Of a DNA stretch of 64,000 nt, positions 33,651-47,515 are shown in pieces. Numbering within the stretch: position 1 is the stretch's first letter; each line of letters starts with the position of its first letter. A program made the translations under genes and the position numbers. Origin of the DNA: Brachynemurus nebulosus. Taxonomy: Eukaryota; Arthropoda; Insecta; Neuroptera; Myrmeleontidae. The stretch spans positions 1,326,001 to 1,390,000 of the forward strand of contig JAPWDM010000017.1 of NCBI GenBank assembly GCA_035578155.1, read 5' to 3'. Under the pieces are notes generated by a model, which was given only the letters and a program-made list of their open reading frames with translations, was not told the DNA's origin and made no database searches.

Positions 33651-36600
33651 TCAGATAGCCCACAAAAATCTTCAGTTGGAATTATCTAACTAGTTACGAA
33701 CGTTTGAAAGAATCGTCTCGTAGACTATTTATAATAATCAGATAATACTTCCAAAGTATCCTTTTTTGCAAAAAATTTAATAAAGTTTTTAAGAAAATGT
33801 AAAAAAAGTTAAGCGTTACACAGTACTCTCTACTATTGCACAAAAGAGTTTGTCATTTTTTTAAATATTAAAAAAAAATTCTTTTTCTTAACGAAAAAAA
33901 AAGCTAATTCGTAATTTATAAATGATATCAAAAAATGTCACTTATGAAAGCTTCTGAAACAGAGTCGTAAATTACAGATAAAACATAATTTTGGACGCAT
34001 TCAGCATGTAAAAACGTTTGTAGATTGAAGCATCATCATGTAGATCGAAGCCGATCAGAGGAACTAGCACGTCATCGTTTAACATTTATAACTAATATCG
34101 TCATACGAAAACCTTAAGGTTTTAAGTCACACAGGTTTTAAGATTAAGGCCAAAAATACCAAAAATTTAAGAATCTAGACTGGATTTTCATTTAAAAAAA
34201 AAGTATAATCATATTATAGTACAATTGTGTATTTTTTAATTGTAATGTGATTAAAATAAGAAAAGCTAACTGACTTTAAGAAATTCAACACTGACTCGTC
34301 TTCAAGCTAACTTTACCTAACTTCAAAGAGATTTAAGCACATCAAACATTTCAAATTTAATGTATAAGGTTCTAAGTACATACTAATAAATAATCATCAT
34401 ACTAATAAAAACGAATAAAAATACTGTAATCAGATAATATGTATTTAGGCCATTTTTATTTATTATTTTTTTTTTTTTTTTTTAGATAAGGTTAAGTAAC
34501 CAACAAAGTTTTAATAAAACTCCGATTTCTTATTTCGTTAACTACTATCCTGAAATTGCTAGCCAAACTGATTGTTAAAAATTGTTTGCTAAACAAGAAA
34601 TTAGATTTAAATTTTGAATTTTGGATATTGATCCAAAACCTTCATTATATTGTTCATTAATTTCGGAAGCCATATTTTTAATTTCCTGTAATCCGACATA
34701 AAGCCAAATATTTTAAGAATTAAGTCAAATTAATTTGACATAAAATACATAAAACCTTATAATAGTTATAATTCTAACTTCTTCGTAAAATCTGTACTTG
34801 AAACTTTTTTATTTCTTTAAAAGAAGGTCATAGAAAAGATATTTCAAAACTGAATAGGCTAAATTACTTGTTAGCAAATACAGATTTCTGTCGTGAAAAA
34901 AACTCAATTTCACTAAAAATGCTACTCAAAGTCTTATGGTTCTCGTATGATTATATGAATTATTTACTTCACCAAGGCATCAGAGATAATTTCAAATATT
35001 ATTAAACGGTACAGAGGTAAAAAATATAAGGTTTGTCGTTACTATTTTCTTCTAAATTTCTGAAGTGTCCTCTGGTTAATGAATTTTCTCTGTGTAGCAA
35101 AGAAAAATTACATTTTACTGTAGAAAATTTAAGAATGACATGGAGGTACTTTCACAACTGAATTATTATTCGGTTCATGATATTATTTGAATTTAAGATG
35201 CGGCTGCAAAAAAAAAAAAAAAATGAATTTTGACCATAGTTTACCTAAATCTAAATTTTATCAATTTGGAAGAAATTCAATCCTCAATATTTTACTTATT
35301 TTTATGTCAAATTTAGTATTATATTTTATTGTATAAAAAACATAATTATCCTCACTTGTTAATAAATGTCACTTTATTAGTTATACATCTAACTATTTAT
35401 AAATAATAAAGTATTTTCATAAATTTTAAAAAAAAAAGATTATAAAAATATTAAAATTCAATAATTAAAAGTAATATTTATATTAAAATTAATTTGTATT
35501 ATGTAAATACTTCATATACAACTTCAAAAAATAAATAAATAAATAAATAAATAAATAAAAAATACTGACCAAGTAAATTGAGTATTATTTAGACGAAATG
35601 TCGATATTAAATTTAATAAATTGCATTATATTTAATGCCTGTAACAGAAAAGGCAAGCACAAACGCCCTAGTGATGACGTAGGTATTACAACCCTAAAAA
35701 AACAAAAAACCAAAAAAAGAATTAAATTTTAAAAAATAAAATACCGTAGTATATTAGAATATTTATTTATAAGAAAAAGATTAAAATAAATTAGTAAAGA
35801 AAATTTTGCTAATATGCTACTTAATTAACAATTAATGAAGATGCTATTTATGTTTACAATTTAATATATGCACAAAAAAATTATGTAAAAAATAGAATAA
35901 TTTATTAAATTGTTTAAGAAGTATAAATATATGAGTTTTGTACATAACGGTATATATTCTTATATTTCTGGGATATAGGAATATATATTTTCGAATATTT
36001 TAGCTATTTTTCTTCTTTGTGTTTTGTAAAAATTATATAAGTGTATAAATATAAAATTAGTATCACCCGGCCATTATAAGCAATAATTCTAATAAAAAAT
36101 TATTTAAATCTGTTAATTGTTATCTCCACAATTAAAATAATTCATTATTTTGATAATTTTTAATAATATTGATATAAATAGAATCTTAGTTTGCTTTTTT
36201 TTAAATGTTGAATTTTTTTAAAATACTTCTAGAAATTTAACAGAATTTCCATTGCTTACTAAAAAAACTAATTCCATAGCATGACTTTTTCTAACCGTTT
36301 TATATTTTTTTTCACTAATGGGGTCTATATACGGTTCAACGTGTTGCTCAACTCGTTGATAAGCGTGTTCAACTGTTTTGCCATAGGTACACTATTAAAC
36401 CATTTATTCAACTTGATCAACTTCAGTTATTTATAATTTTTAACACGATAAACTTCGTATAATTATTAAGTATAAAGTTGGTAAAATTATGAAAATTCTA
36501 GTCTTAGCAATAATTATGACTAATACACAGCAAGAAAAATACGAGCAAATTTAACCAAAGGAAAAATGTGGAAAGAGTACTTACGAGATAAAGAAAATTT

Positions 36601-36809
36601 TTTTTGATTTTACTTTACCCCTTTATTCAACTATTAAGATCAACTGCCTCACACAAAATACATCTTTTTGTTAAATTCAACCAAGTTGTAAAGCATATTG
36701 AACCGTTCGAATCACTGGAAAAAAATCATTACCTATTCATTTACACAATACGATATAGGTACATATTATTATTTAATTCAATGACGATATATGAGATTAT
36801 ATTTTTAGA
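33651..36809. other. A+T-rich stretch without recognised gene
   Basis: Contains homopolymer tracts (T run near 34470, A run near 35209) and an (AAAT)n tract, but no supported exon or transposon end. Confidence 0.55.
35527..35559 (+). repeat. (AAAT)n microsatellite
   Basis: About eight AAAT units. Confidence 0.95.
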
Positions 36810-36817
36810 TTATACAA

Positions 36818-37066
36818 CAAGCGCGTATACAGGGGAGAAGGGGTCATGACCCCCCCCCCCGAGAATTAAAAATATAAACTAGACATTATTTAATTTTAAA
36901 CACCATATCGGTAAATTTACCAGTTGACTTTTTTTTTTTTTGGTCGTCAACGGTATAGATAAAGTTCAATTTATTATTTTTTTTGTTAATTTTGTCTCAG
37001 AAACTTTTTCAGTCCTATTATTTTTCCTGTGACCCGACCCAAGAAGCTCGGCTATATACGCCCCTG
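36818..37066. mobile_element. hAT-like MITE (249 bp) with perfect 8-bp duplication
   Basis: TTATACAA occurs on both sides (36810-36817, 37067-37074). Ends are CAAGCGCGTATACAG on the left and the complement of CAGGGGCGTATATAG on the right, followed inward by GGGTCAYGACCC-like G+C-rich sequence. A poly-C tract (CCCCCCCCCC) lies near the left end. No coding sequence. An 8-bp duplication plus CAGGGGCGTATA-type end is typical of hAT MITEs. Confidence 0.93.
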
Positions 37067-37380
37067 TTATACAAAGCCTAAAAGAAAATGTCTTAATCGC
37101 TTGATTTGAACTTAATATATTGGTAATTATTTAGAATTGGGACTCCGCCAACTTTTGGTTATAAAGACAAAACTAATGGTTCAATTTTAATGATTTTCTC
37201 AATGATCGCGATAAAATATTGTGAAAATTAGATACCCTATTGAAATATGAATATTATTTACTTTTAGAGTTATTATAGACGAGCAAAACGAAACACTTTA
37301 GTAACTGATTTTGTACAGGATTTCAGAATATATAATTAACAAGTGGAATAAAGTCAAAATTGTCCTTCAGAACTCTCAAA

Positions 37381-37424
37381 TAGGGCTCAAATTAAACAGT
37401 TCTAGGGCTCAAATTAAACAGTTC
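37381..37424 (+). repeat. 22-bp perfect tandem duplication
   Basis: Two consecutive identical copies of TAGGGCTCAAATTAAACAGT plus TC. Perfect identity implies a recent duplication. Confidence 0.96.
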
Positions 37425-37884
37425 TTCTTCAGGCTCTGGACAAATTTTCCCTCAGATACTATTACAATTCCGAAAAAATATGAAAGTGTGAATAAAATTG
37501 TCATTTACGACCTCAGTTGTCCGAGGAAAGCCTAAAATTAAAGCACACCTAAAACTATCATTAAAGGTATCTGCAGAAAGGTTCCAAAAGGTGAAAATTA
37601 GCCATTCTATTGAAATAAATATGATTATACTTTAGAATAGAAATATCATGCGAATGAGAAAATAGTGAGACAGGTAAAGACCCGGAGAGCGCCATTTGGA
37701 TACTTTGCGAACGGGTTGACTTTTTGAAAACAGGCGGAGCCAATCCCTGTAAAGAACCTGTTTCGTACAGAATTTCGGGCTATTTAAGTTAAAAATAGTT
37801 CGACCTATTATTCTGAGCTATAAAATATATAAATGTATTCCTCTGCAAGTAATTATTATATAAAATACCAAAATGAAAACAAGA

Positions 37885-37915
37885 CACCTGAACGAAGCCA
37901 GGCCGGACCGCTAGT
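37885..37915 (+). mobile_element. candidate Helitron 3' terminus
   Basis: ACGAAGCCAGGCCGGACCG is followed by CTAG and T at 37911-37915. Arthropod Helitrons end in CTRR before a T, with a G+C-rich hairpin-prone stretch containing CGAAGCC..GG just upstream. The 5' TC end was not identified, so the extent of the element is unknown. Confidence 0.5.
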
Positions 37916-40900
37916 TCTAAATAATTACGAAAACATTATTAATTTTTCGCATTTAATACTACCAGGTACATTAGAAAAATTTACTGGAAAAAAACATAAA
38001 CTAAATTCTTAAGATTCTCTATCCAATTTTACGTTTGTCTAGCATTTTTTTATTTTGCAGGAAAACAATATCCTACCTACTTAAAAACTGTCATTTGTTT
38101 TCAACTTTAGAGTCAAGTTTAAATTATACTTGTATCTTCTAAATTACGGCAGCAAATGTATATTTCATATAAATTAAAATAAGATAAACTATGTACAACT
38201 TCTAATACTGTAAAGATTAATCTATATCACAAGATCAGAAATAATAAATCCTAAAAAAAAAGAATGAAAACTGAGTCGTCTCTAAAAAAGAAAATATACT
38301 CTTTGTTTTTTTGTCCAAATTGATCGAAATTAGAACATAAAACGAGTATGTAAGACCGGTTCATGACAAAAATTGATACAAAGAAAGGATTTTTCTATAA
38401 TGCCGAAGCTTTCTATCGTTTAAATCTTCTATTGCTGTACGAAACAAGCTTGACGATTCACACTAGTTTCACCGGAGACAACTCGATCTTGTCCTAAAAA
38501 AAAAAAAAAATAAAATAAAGAAATAAATAAAAATTTCATTAAACAATCAAAAATTAGGTGCGAAAATTGCCTTATTAGACAAAGAAAACTTGAATTATAG
38601 CTGTTATTATCCTACAATATACTTTTTTTGCTGGTTCTCTGTCTTTTATATGACAAGTTGTACATCCATCTTCTACCAAATTTAAACATAATTGACATAC
38701 TGTTATAGAAAGTTTACTGAAAATTAACGTAAAATAGGAAAATCTGACTAAAAAACTAGAAAACTTTCTACATCTAACAAAGAGACGGCATGGGTGTGGG
38801 GTACTAAAATTTGGGTAAGATTTTGCGTATAATTAGTATTTACTAGAAGTTCCTATTTGTTAAAGGTGCAAAGCTATCACTACTTAGCCATTACTGAGAA
38901 AAAAATTTCTTAAGTTAAAAGTTTAAAAATTTTGAATCTAATCTCAAATGTATTTTTTGACTTTTGAGTATAATTGATTACGGACAATTTTTTTAAAATT
39001 TTTAATTAAAAAATTGAATAATTTTTTAGATTTTTAACAACTCTGAAACTTTTTAACAAATGAAAATTTAAAATTCCTATGTGGTTAAGACTAAAAATTT
39101 TCGAAATAATTTTACTTTATATAGTTTTTGTTTTATAGAGTTAATGGAGTAATAAAATTAATAAAAAATATAACCCGCCGTAAGGCGCATGAAAAATAAT
39201 GCGTTTGAAATAATGTTGACATAAATATTTACGAAATACAAATTCTTCATGCACCTGAAGTTCGTTCTTTTGGTCTGTTCATTATGCCATACATTTATGA
39301 GTCTATACATAAAATAAAGATGTACATAATAGAAAAACGGGCCAAGACCATCGGCACCTGAGGTGTCCTTGGATTTCGCCGGGGATTTTCCTTTTCTATT
39401 TCAAATGTACAGTTTGTTACATGGTCGTTAAATCAGTCCATAAATCATATTCAAAATATAACAGCAACTTTCTTGGGGAATTTATCTCCCCAAATGGCTG
39501 AGCAGTTCGTGCTGCTACTTTAACAAATAAGTATTTCTAGTGAGTTCTAGTTATACGTAAAACCTACTCCTAATTTGAATATCCCACAGTCTTGCCGTCT
39601 TCCTGTAAGTAAACTTAAAAATTAATTAAGGATTTATTCAGAATCTTTAACAGTTATTAACACTTATAAATAATTAATATACTGTTGTTCTACTATTACA
39701 AAGTTTACAAATATTAAAAATCAATATTGTTAAAACTTACCTTAATAATGAATTAAGTGGAACTTTTATGAAAAGGTAGAATGTAGTTTGAGTTTATATA
39801 GTATGTAATAAGAGTAAACAAATTGTAAGTAGCACTTTTTCTAGTTTATAGAAGAATGAGGCACATATTTACAAGTATAAAACAAAATATTTGTGTCAAG
39901 TTTTAAAAAAATTATGATAATTGTATAGGACCGAAATGAAATGTTCTTATATTAAAATAATAACTGATACAAAAAAATGAGTTGAATTTAAAATTGGTTG
40001 AATTTATATTTAAAGTCTTATGTATTTTTAAGATATATTTGAAATTATATTAAAAATAAATCACATTCATTACTTTTTTGCAAAGAAATCTTACTTGACG
40101 AAAAATTAATTACAAACTGACTCAGAAATTAAACATGAAATACGACCCCTTCAGTATCAGCCATTTTGTAATTAGAATATTGAAAAATTAAATTAGAACA
40201 TTGGAAATTGTATAATTTATTTTACGAATCTGAGGTAAGAGAAAAAAGAAGAGTAGAAAAGTAAGGCCCAAAATAAGATGAATATAAAATGCACAAGAAT
40301 TCAATTTACCATACAAATTATATCGAACCATTATCTTTACAGTCTACGTCAGGGGTGGTCATCCCGCGGCCCACCTTGAACTTTTTTAGCCCGTGAGATT
40401 CATCACACTTATACAAAATATATTTATTTTATAATGACCAAAGTAGTGAAAACCAATATATTAAAAAAAATACATAATATATGGGAACAGATAATTTTAT
40501 ATGCGGCCCGCGGGGTTATGATGCGCTTCCAAAGTGGCCAGATTCGTTAACTATATACAGTGTGATGGCATACAGATCTTAAATCAATAATTGTAACTCT
40601 AAATCTTACAATATTCCTTCTCGATTCCACATTGTATATTATATGAGAATAATATATTAATTTAGTTCACCTCTTCAATAAAATAAATACCTATAAAAAA
40701 GTATAGGTACCACGAGTTTAAATGAAATAATTAGATTGCCAAAATAATAAATATTTTTAAAATAAAATATTTATAATTTTATTATTAAGATTTTATATTT
40801 ATAATAATAATAAAATTTTAACTTTACATTAAGAACAGATTAATTTTTTACTTAATGTGTTATAAATTTTGCAGCACATTCTAATTTTAAAAATGTTGAT

Positions 40901-41158
40901 TAGTTTTATATTTACTGTTATTTATTTGAGCCAGTGGTACACTTTTATAAATTTTGAAAAAAATTACTCCTTTTATTAACTTTAGATTGTTTATTGAAAG
41001 GAGTGGACTAAATTAATATACAATCCTTATCTAACACAAAATGTCGAATGCAGAGAAAGTATGCTAAAATCTAGATCTTCTAGTTATTAGTGTCACACTG
41101 CAGGAAGTTAGCTAATTGATAATGTAACACAAAAGATAATGATTCAACTTTATATTAT
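37916..41158. other. A+T-rich stretch without recognised gene
   Basis: No gene seen. It holds a hAT-like fragment (40350-40548) and a region near 39340-39560 with a short palindrome (CACCTGAGGTG) and a weak tRNA-like box, discussed among rejected items. Confidence 0.5.
40350..40548. repeat. hAT-like MITE fragment
   Basis: It begins CAGGGGTGGTCATCCCGCGG, the common hAT MITE form, and contains the pair GCGGCCC / GCGGCCCGCGGGG. The right side ends near GTGGCCAG without a matching 8-bp duplication, so the boundary is uncertain. Confidence 0.5.
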
Positions 41159-41207
41159 ATTAATCTTATGGCTAAAATCTTATCAAGATTTTAGTCATAA
41201 GATTAAT
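41159..41207. repeat. near-perfect palindrome of 49 bases
   Basis: ATTAATCTTATGGCTAAAAT and its complement (ATTTTAGTCATAAGATTAAT) form arms of about 22 bases around CTTATCAAG, able to fold as a cruciform. It lies just upstream of the element at 41230. Confidence 0.9.
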
Positions 41208-41229
41208 CTGGAAAACAAATTAATCAATT

Positions 41230-42139
41230 GAAGAGGTGGATTCCAAAAGGCGCTAAGTCACTTTTTGCAATTTTTCAGGAAATGTAAAAAACTATCTAGG
41301 TAGGCAAATGTAGTAATCTATTTAAATTATTTTCAAGTTCTTAGATAATAATTATTATTGATGTTATTTATTTGTTCTTATTTATACATATAATTTTCAA
41401 TAGATTGTATTGAAAAAAAAAACCTTTAAAAAGTTAGGTTGAGTTGGTTAAAATAAACCTAGTTTGTTTAAATACAGATATATTTTATTCAAGAAACATT
41501 TTAAACAGTGCATTATTAGCTATTTCATTTGTTTGACATAACAGAAAATCTGTCTACAAGCAAATTTGGAAAAAAATACCAGCTATTATTAAAAAAAAAA
41601 AAAAAATGCAATGGTTTACGAGTAAATTTGACTTAGAGCGTTTTGAAATAAAACTGTCACTGACTTAGCGATTTTTTGGAAAACATTCCATTTTTCATCA
41701 TTCATTTTACAGTAGACCAGTGATATACATGGATGGCCAACTATGTATCTATTTTTGAAGCAAGTATGTTGTAAACAAATGCGATCTATGACAACAAAAA
41801 CTCCAACACAAACAATTGATAGGAGTGTGACAACACGACATTAAAGGTATATGTATCTTTTTTTATTCCTGACTCAAAGTTAGCATTCCTTTAACAAATA
41901 TATTTTGTCATTTATTAGATAAAGATAAAATATAGCATAGAAATACAAATGACTTCTGTCATCTTTTTCTTTAATGACTATTTAACTTTTTAAACGATTT
42001 TTTAAGTTGTCTCTCCATGTATCTCTATTGAAGGGTGGCACTATGAAAATCGTGTAGAGCTGGACTTGAACATTCTGCATCAACTAAAATCTCACATTAG
42101 ACAAAAAATGACTTAGCGCCTTTTGGAATCCACCTCTTC
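41230..42139. mobile_element. TIR element (910 bp) with AATT flanks
   Basis: The left end GAAGAGGTGGATTCCAAAAG (then GCGCTAAGTCA) is the complement of the right end over about 37 bp. AATT lies directly outside each end (41226-41229, 42140-42143). A further degenerate copy of the TIR interior (GACTTAGCG..TTTTGGAA) is at about 41655-41690. No gene recognised. The 4-bp AATT duplication does not fix the superfamily. Confidence 0.85.
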
Positions 42140-42149
42140 AATTGTTGTT

Positions 42150-42377
42150 GTCATAGGATCGAAGAACATTCTTTGAAAAATACTATCATTGTGACCGAAG
42201 TTTTATTCATGAAGCTAGTGAAATAAGGAGAGAAAATCAGAAAAATTAAACATTCTTAAATGTTAATTCTTTTTCTTATGTAAGTATTTTGATTACTGAC
42301 ATAAGATAATAAACTATTTCATTCCAACTTAAAAATACATAAGTACTTTTGAACAAAACTTTTAAATTCTACTTTTA

Positions 42378-42443
<66 letters not shown>

Positions 42444-43545
42444 TTTATCAATAATTAATATTTCAAATTTTCCACAAACTCTAAATTTCTTAATTTTTTT
42501 TTTTTGTATTTTTTAATAAAGCACAACCACAATTAACAAAATTGTACCTTAAACCTAAAATATATTTTCAAATTTTGTAAGACAAGTAAAAGTATTGAGA
42601 TAATTTAAAAAAAAATAATAATTAAATAAAATAGTACCTAATTGTTTAAATATTGAATTTTTTTAATTTTGTCGAACTTACACAACAAAAATTGTTTCCA
42701 ACTTTTAAATATGGAAAAATTTTACTTACTTACTAATTAAAACTAGCATTTTTCTATTTATTGGTTGTATTGTAATATATTATTAATTAAAAATTGACTT
42801 AAATTATATTATATTTCTTATACGGAAGCACTATTTTAATTTCCATAATATCTTTGCAAATAAATTTGCACAAACGAAGGATATCAGACAACCCCGTAGT
42901 AACGGCCGGGGAGAGAACAAATTTTTTTAAATTAGATGACATGACTAGGCCGAAATATTTTAGCATCAAATGATAAAAAAAAATATATGAACCATTTTTC
43001 TAAAAATTTTGAGAACTTAAAAGAGAAATTAATTAATAAAACTCAGCGTATATAAAATAAAGTATTTTAACGTACTTTATTTACCTTAAAAGTTTAAAGT
43101 ACGTTTATTCAAAATAAAGTAGGTACAATATTTCAAAGTAAGGGTGGCAACCCTAATAACTTTCCAACATAAAAAATTGTTCTCTATTTTAAGAGCTTTA
43201 ATGTCAATATTTACTGAACTAACCAGAAGAATTGACAATATAACTGTTGGTTTAATTAAACTGAAAATACAATAAAGCAAATATTCACTGTTAAGAGAAT
43301 TCAGAAAAATTAATCAAATTCATCGAAACCAATCCAGGTAAACAGAAAGAATTAAATTAAGAATAAAAGAAATTTTACGCAGGAATGTGGCCTACGCACA
43401 ATAACTGAAATCTTACTAGTAAAAAAATTATTTTAGTGCTTCCCTATGAACTTGAGTTTTCTTACTAGGGCCTTAAAGTTTTCTAAAATTGTTATACTAT
43501 CTATCTGTATCTCTTTTTCAAGAATATCTTATAGAATTAGGCATA
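42150..43545. other. A+T-rich stretch without recognised gene
   Basis: Holds a (TA)n tract and a short inverted tract near 43040-43100 (AAAGTAYTTTAACGTACTTT). Otherwise unassigned. Confidence 0.5.
42387..42438. repeat. (TA)n microsatellite
   Basis: TA run flanked by a poly-A run on the left and a poly-T run on the right, making the whole block palindromic. Confidence 0.96.

Positions 43546-43548
<3 letters not shown>

Positions 43549-43624
<76 letters not shown>
43549..43624. repeat. (TA)n microsatellite
   Basis: Long uninterrupted TA run. Tyr-Ile open frames across it are artefacts. Confidence 0.97.
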
Positions 43625-43626
<2 letters not shown>

Positions 43627-43834
43627 GATTCATCACTTGCGTATTTAAGTAATTCCCGTTTTCTTAGCTTTATCTCTTTCATTGTCGCAAATGCCTAAAT
43701 TTTAAATTTGCAGTTTGTTTTTACAAAAGAATAGAAGATTAATTTGTTTCGAATATAACAATTATTTAATTTTTTTAACGATGACTCATGTTCAGTTGTA
43801 TTTGAAACGAAGTATATATTAAAGAGAAAGTACT

Positions 43835-44000
43835 ACTTGTCTATGAGACGACGATCTCTAATAGCAGGTCGAAGGGAAGAGGAGAATTGACACGAACTGT
43901 TATGCTAAAAAGAGACAGACGGAATACATATTATGCTAAAAAGAAACAGATCACAATGAAGGCAACGACGGCGTCAGAGATCATCGTCTCATAGACAAGT
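43835..44000. mobile_element. small MITE (166 bp)
   Basis: Terminal repeats ACTTGTCTATGAGACGACGA (continuing TCTCT) and the complement of ACTTGTCTATGAGACGATGA. Inside, TTATGCTAAAAAGA is present twice in direct orientation. No clear target duplication; no coding sequence. Confidence 0.85.
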
Positions 44001-46767
44001 TGTAGTTATATATAATTTCAGTTTCTTTAAAAATTTTTTCATATTCTTGTTTAAATCCAAATAATCATTTAAATAGTACAAAATTTATTAATCTACCAAA
44101 AGTTAAAAAAATTATTTTAGAAATGTAATACTTTTGAGAGACATTCGCAAATAAATATGTTAAATTAAATAATTAAATACTTTTAATATTTATAATTAAA
44201 GCTTTATTAATTTTATTTTAAAAATGGATTAAATCAATCAACAAATTTTCATTTTTTAAAATTTTGTTCATATTTTTGTAAAATTAACCAATGTGTCAGT
44301 GTCGTACATATCAAGTCACAAAAAATGATTGAGCTGGACTCAGATTGGAATGAATGAAACATGTATATGATGTGCATATCATCATAAAAAAAAATTTAAT
44401 ATTTATAATAATGTTAATCCAGTCGATAATATAAAATTATCTTTTTTTGTTTTGCAGAATTGTTATTTTGACTGTTGAAGAAAATATAACTTTACACAGA
44501 ATAAAATATTTGAGCTCTTTTTAACACGTATACATTATAATTTTATTTTGGTACAAAAGAGACTCAACTTTTAAGATCCATTACTATTATTTAAATTAAC
44601 AGTTGCCTTAACGGTTTTAATTCTTTTAACTATCAGAATAACAGTTATCGTAAATTTTACGTCGAGATTGAATTAACATTATTAAAATAAATATATTTTG
44701 TAAAAATAAAAATAAAGAAGCCTCCGATGGTTCATTTGAATTACCTGTGATTTTTATAAACATAAATGAGAAAAAAAACATTTAAACATGATTGTAAATT
44801 GCGTAGAATTTATCAAATTCTTAACAAAAATGATTACTTAATTACTGTATCATCAACGATCACATTTAATTAAATAGGAATAAGAAAAATATATTTAATT
44901 AACTGGTAAAATGGAATTTGAAGTTATCTCCACAACTCTTCATTCTATATAACTTACAAATAGTCACTATTTAATATGTTCATAACACAAAATATACAAC
45001 AGTAATCCAAGAGTCATTGAATAGTTTATTCAAAGAGGTTTGCACCTGTTGACATATGTAAAGATTTTTCACAAATCTGAAACTCTGGCTGAATAATCCT
45101 AATTCCATAAGTACCTACTATTTATTTAAAATTCAGAAACGATATCTTTTGCAAATATAATATCTCGAAAAATATGGACTTTCTTTATAAAAACAATTAT
45201 CAGAAAAAACTGAACCTAAAATATTGGGGTTCGATTACCAGTATTTATTCTGCATCAGTTTTTTAGGTAATGATCGACACTTTATTTTTAAATAGATACT
45301 TACAATATTTTTTTAAAGTCAAAATTTAATGTTTTGACTAAAGTGGTTTTTATTTTCACGCTTACTATCACGATCCCCTAATACCTTACAATACAACCTT
45401 GAATATTTCATTTCTTAAAATTTCAGTCAGTATAAAACTCTGAATAAAATATACAGCAGCTCTTGGACTATAGTCTTTTACAAATTGTTTTTTTAATCAG
45501 TTGTTATTTTTGATAATTTAAAATAAACTTAGAAACCATAATTTTTTATGAGTGAAAGTGAATTTGTTTTATAAAAGTGTTTTAACTTAAAGCCTTTATA
45601 ATAATAATAATTATTATTATAATAATAAATAAATAAATGAAAACAGCTATTAAGCAAATTTGCATTATCATAAGTTCATAAGTTTACTTGGATCATTTTT
45701 GTATAAAATATAGGCAACGTAGTAAAATAAAAAATAAATATAGAAAAAAAATGTAACACCAATTAAATTTTGACTGGAAAAAATCCATTTAATAGTAGTT
45801 TTTTCTTAACGTATAGTAGAATTTATTTATACAGAGTGTGCGATTTTTAAATAAGAGAACAATATTGTCATTTTAAATTATGAAATATATTTATATGTAT
45901 AATAGCAAATGTTTAAATGCATTTACTGTAGTTACGGGTATGAGTACATATAATTCTTTCAAAAATAATAACTGATATTTTAAAATAATTAAATGATTAG
46001 AAGTAAATTCATTGTTAATACCAAAACTTGTTTTTATCAGAAGTAATATTTAAGCCGTTAGAATTAAATAATAAATATACCTATGTATAAAAATAAAGTA
46101 GAGAAAAGTCGTAACTAATAAGCTTCATGATAACGTCATAAGGCAAGTTAGAGCTAACTCTAAAACTTTACTATCATTCTTCTTCAAGTTACATTATAAA
46201 TAATTTCATAACATACATGAACTAACTAAAACATATTACTATACTTTAAATGACGGTTCAATATTTTTTAATTAAGTTGTTCTTGCGTGTTAAAATTACG
46301 TGGTAAGGTCCAAAGGTTTCTGGTTTACTCATTTTCAAGTTCTCGTTGATCGACCCATAAAAATACTATAATCTAATTTGCTTTGTTAGTTGAAAAATTG
46401 AAGAGCTGAAAATATTTACTGATCAAAAGTTTAAATTTAAAAAAAAGTTTTTATAAAGTACATTCTTTTAATTAATATTAAATTTTATTACATTATTACC
46501 CATTAAGCAAACTAGGTCAATTGGATTATTGGATTATGAATATCACTAAACATATGATTTGAGTTGTCATAACGCACTGATGTCTATCACTATCTAATAT
46601 TTAAGTTGTGTTCTCCATCAGAAATTTAAGTAGTTAAACAGGCTATATTTATGATATTTATCATATAACATAAAAATGATAGCAAAGTACAACAGAAAAA
46701 CAAAAATTCAGTTTTAGTTCATAGAAAAGTAGAAAATTTATTCTGGAAATTAAATGTAAGAAGAAGG
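44001..46767. other. A+T-rich stretch without recognised gene
   Basis: Nothing supported. An (AAT)n/(ATT)n palindromic tract occurs near 45600-45640. Confidence 0.55.
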
Positions 46768-47515
46768 TTACCTACTCTCTCCCAGACCGACAAAGTATGC
46801 CAATTAAAAAAAAAAAAAATACTGGTGGAAAGGAATTAATCTGCACCCGTTATTTATGCAAATAAAAAAAATTGAACCCCTCCCAGTTTTCCATAAAAAA
46901 ATGTCAAAATTACATCATTTTAACACGACGATTTCCTGAAAATTAAAGATTTTTCCGACCCTTTTTTAAGTGATAAAAACTGAACCTTTTTTAAAAAAAA
47001 TTGAGCCACCCTTAGATTTTCTATTATTTATATGCTTTTATTATAAACAATAAAATGATTACTCAGCTATAACAAGCTAACTGCGCATGCCTTCGGTTTT
47101 TTTATTACATACTGTTTTAAATATCTAAATTCATTAAAATATGTAAATATGTGAATTAATTTAGATATCTGAGCTTCGCCTGTTTTTGACGCCCAACACA
47201 TGCGCAGTTAGCCTGTTATAACTGAGTAATCATTTTTATTGTTTATAATAAAACCATTTAAATAATCGAAAATCTAAAGGTGGTTCAATTTTTTTAAAAA
47301 AAGGTTCTGTTTTTATCACCCATAAGAGGGTCGGAAAAACCTTTAATTTTCAGGATATCTTCGTGTTAAAATGACGTAACTTTGAGATTTTTTTATGGAA
47401 AACTGGGAGGGGTTCAATTTTTTTTTTTATTTGCAAGGGTGCAGATTATTTGCTTTCGACTAGTACTGTTTTTTAATTGGCATACTTTATTATCGGGCTG
47501 GGAGAGAGTGGGTAA
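46768..47515. mobile_element. fold-back element with arms of about 320 bp
   Basis: The left arm (46768-47089) and right arm (about 47198-47515) are reverse complements along their length. They start TTACCTACTCTCTCCCAG and end with the complement, and both include GAACCCCTCCCAGTTTTCCA and CTAACTGCGCATG or their complements. The spacer is only about 108 bp. No target duplication could be fixed. The open frame at 47382-47570 lies inside an arm and is not a gene. Confidence 0.87.

Noticed and set aside
39497..39560. tRNA-like A box (TGGCTGAGCAGT) suggesting a SINE head or tRNA
   Set aside because: The expected B box and cloverleaf stems do not pair, so neither a tRNA nor a SINE can be supported.
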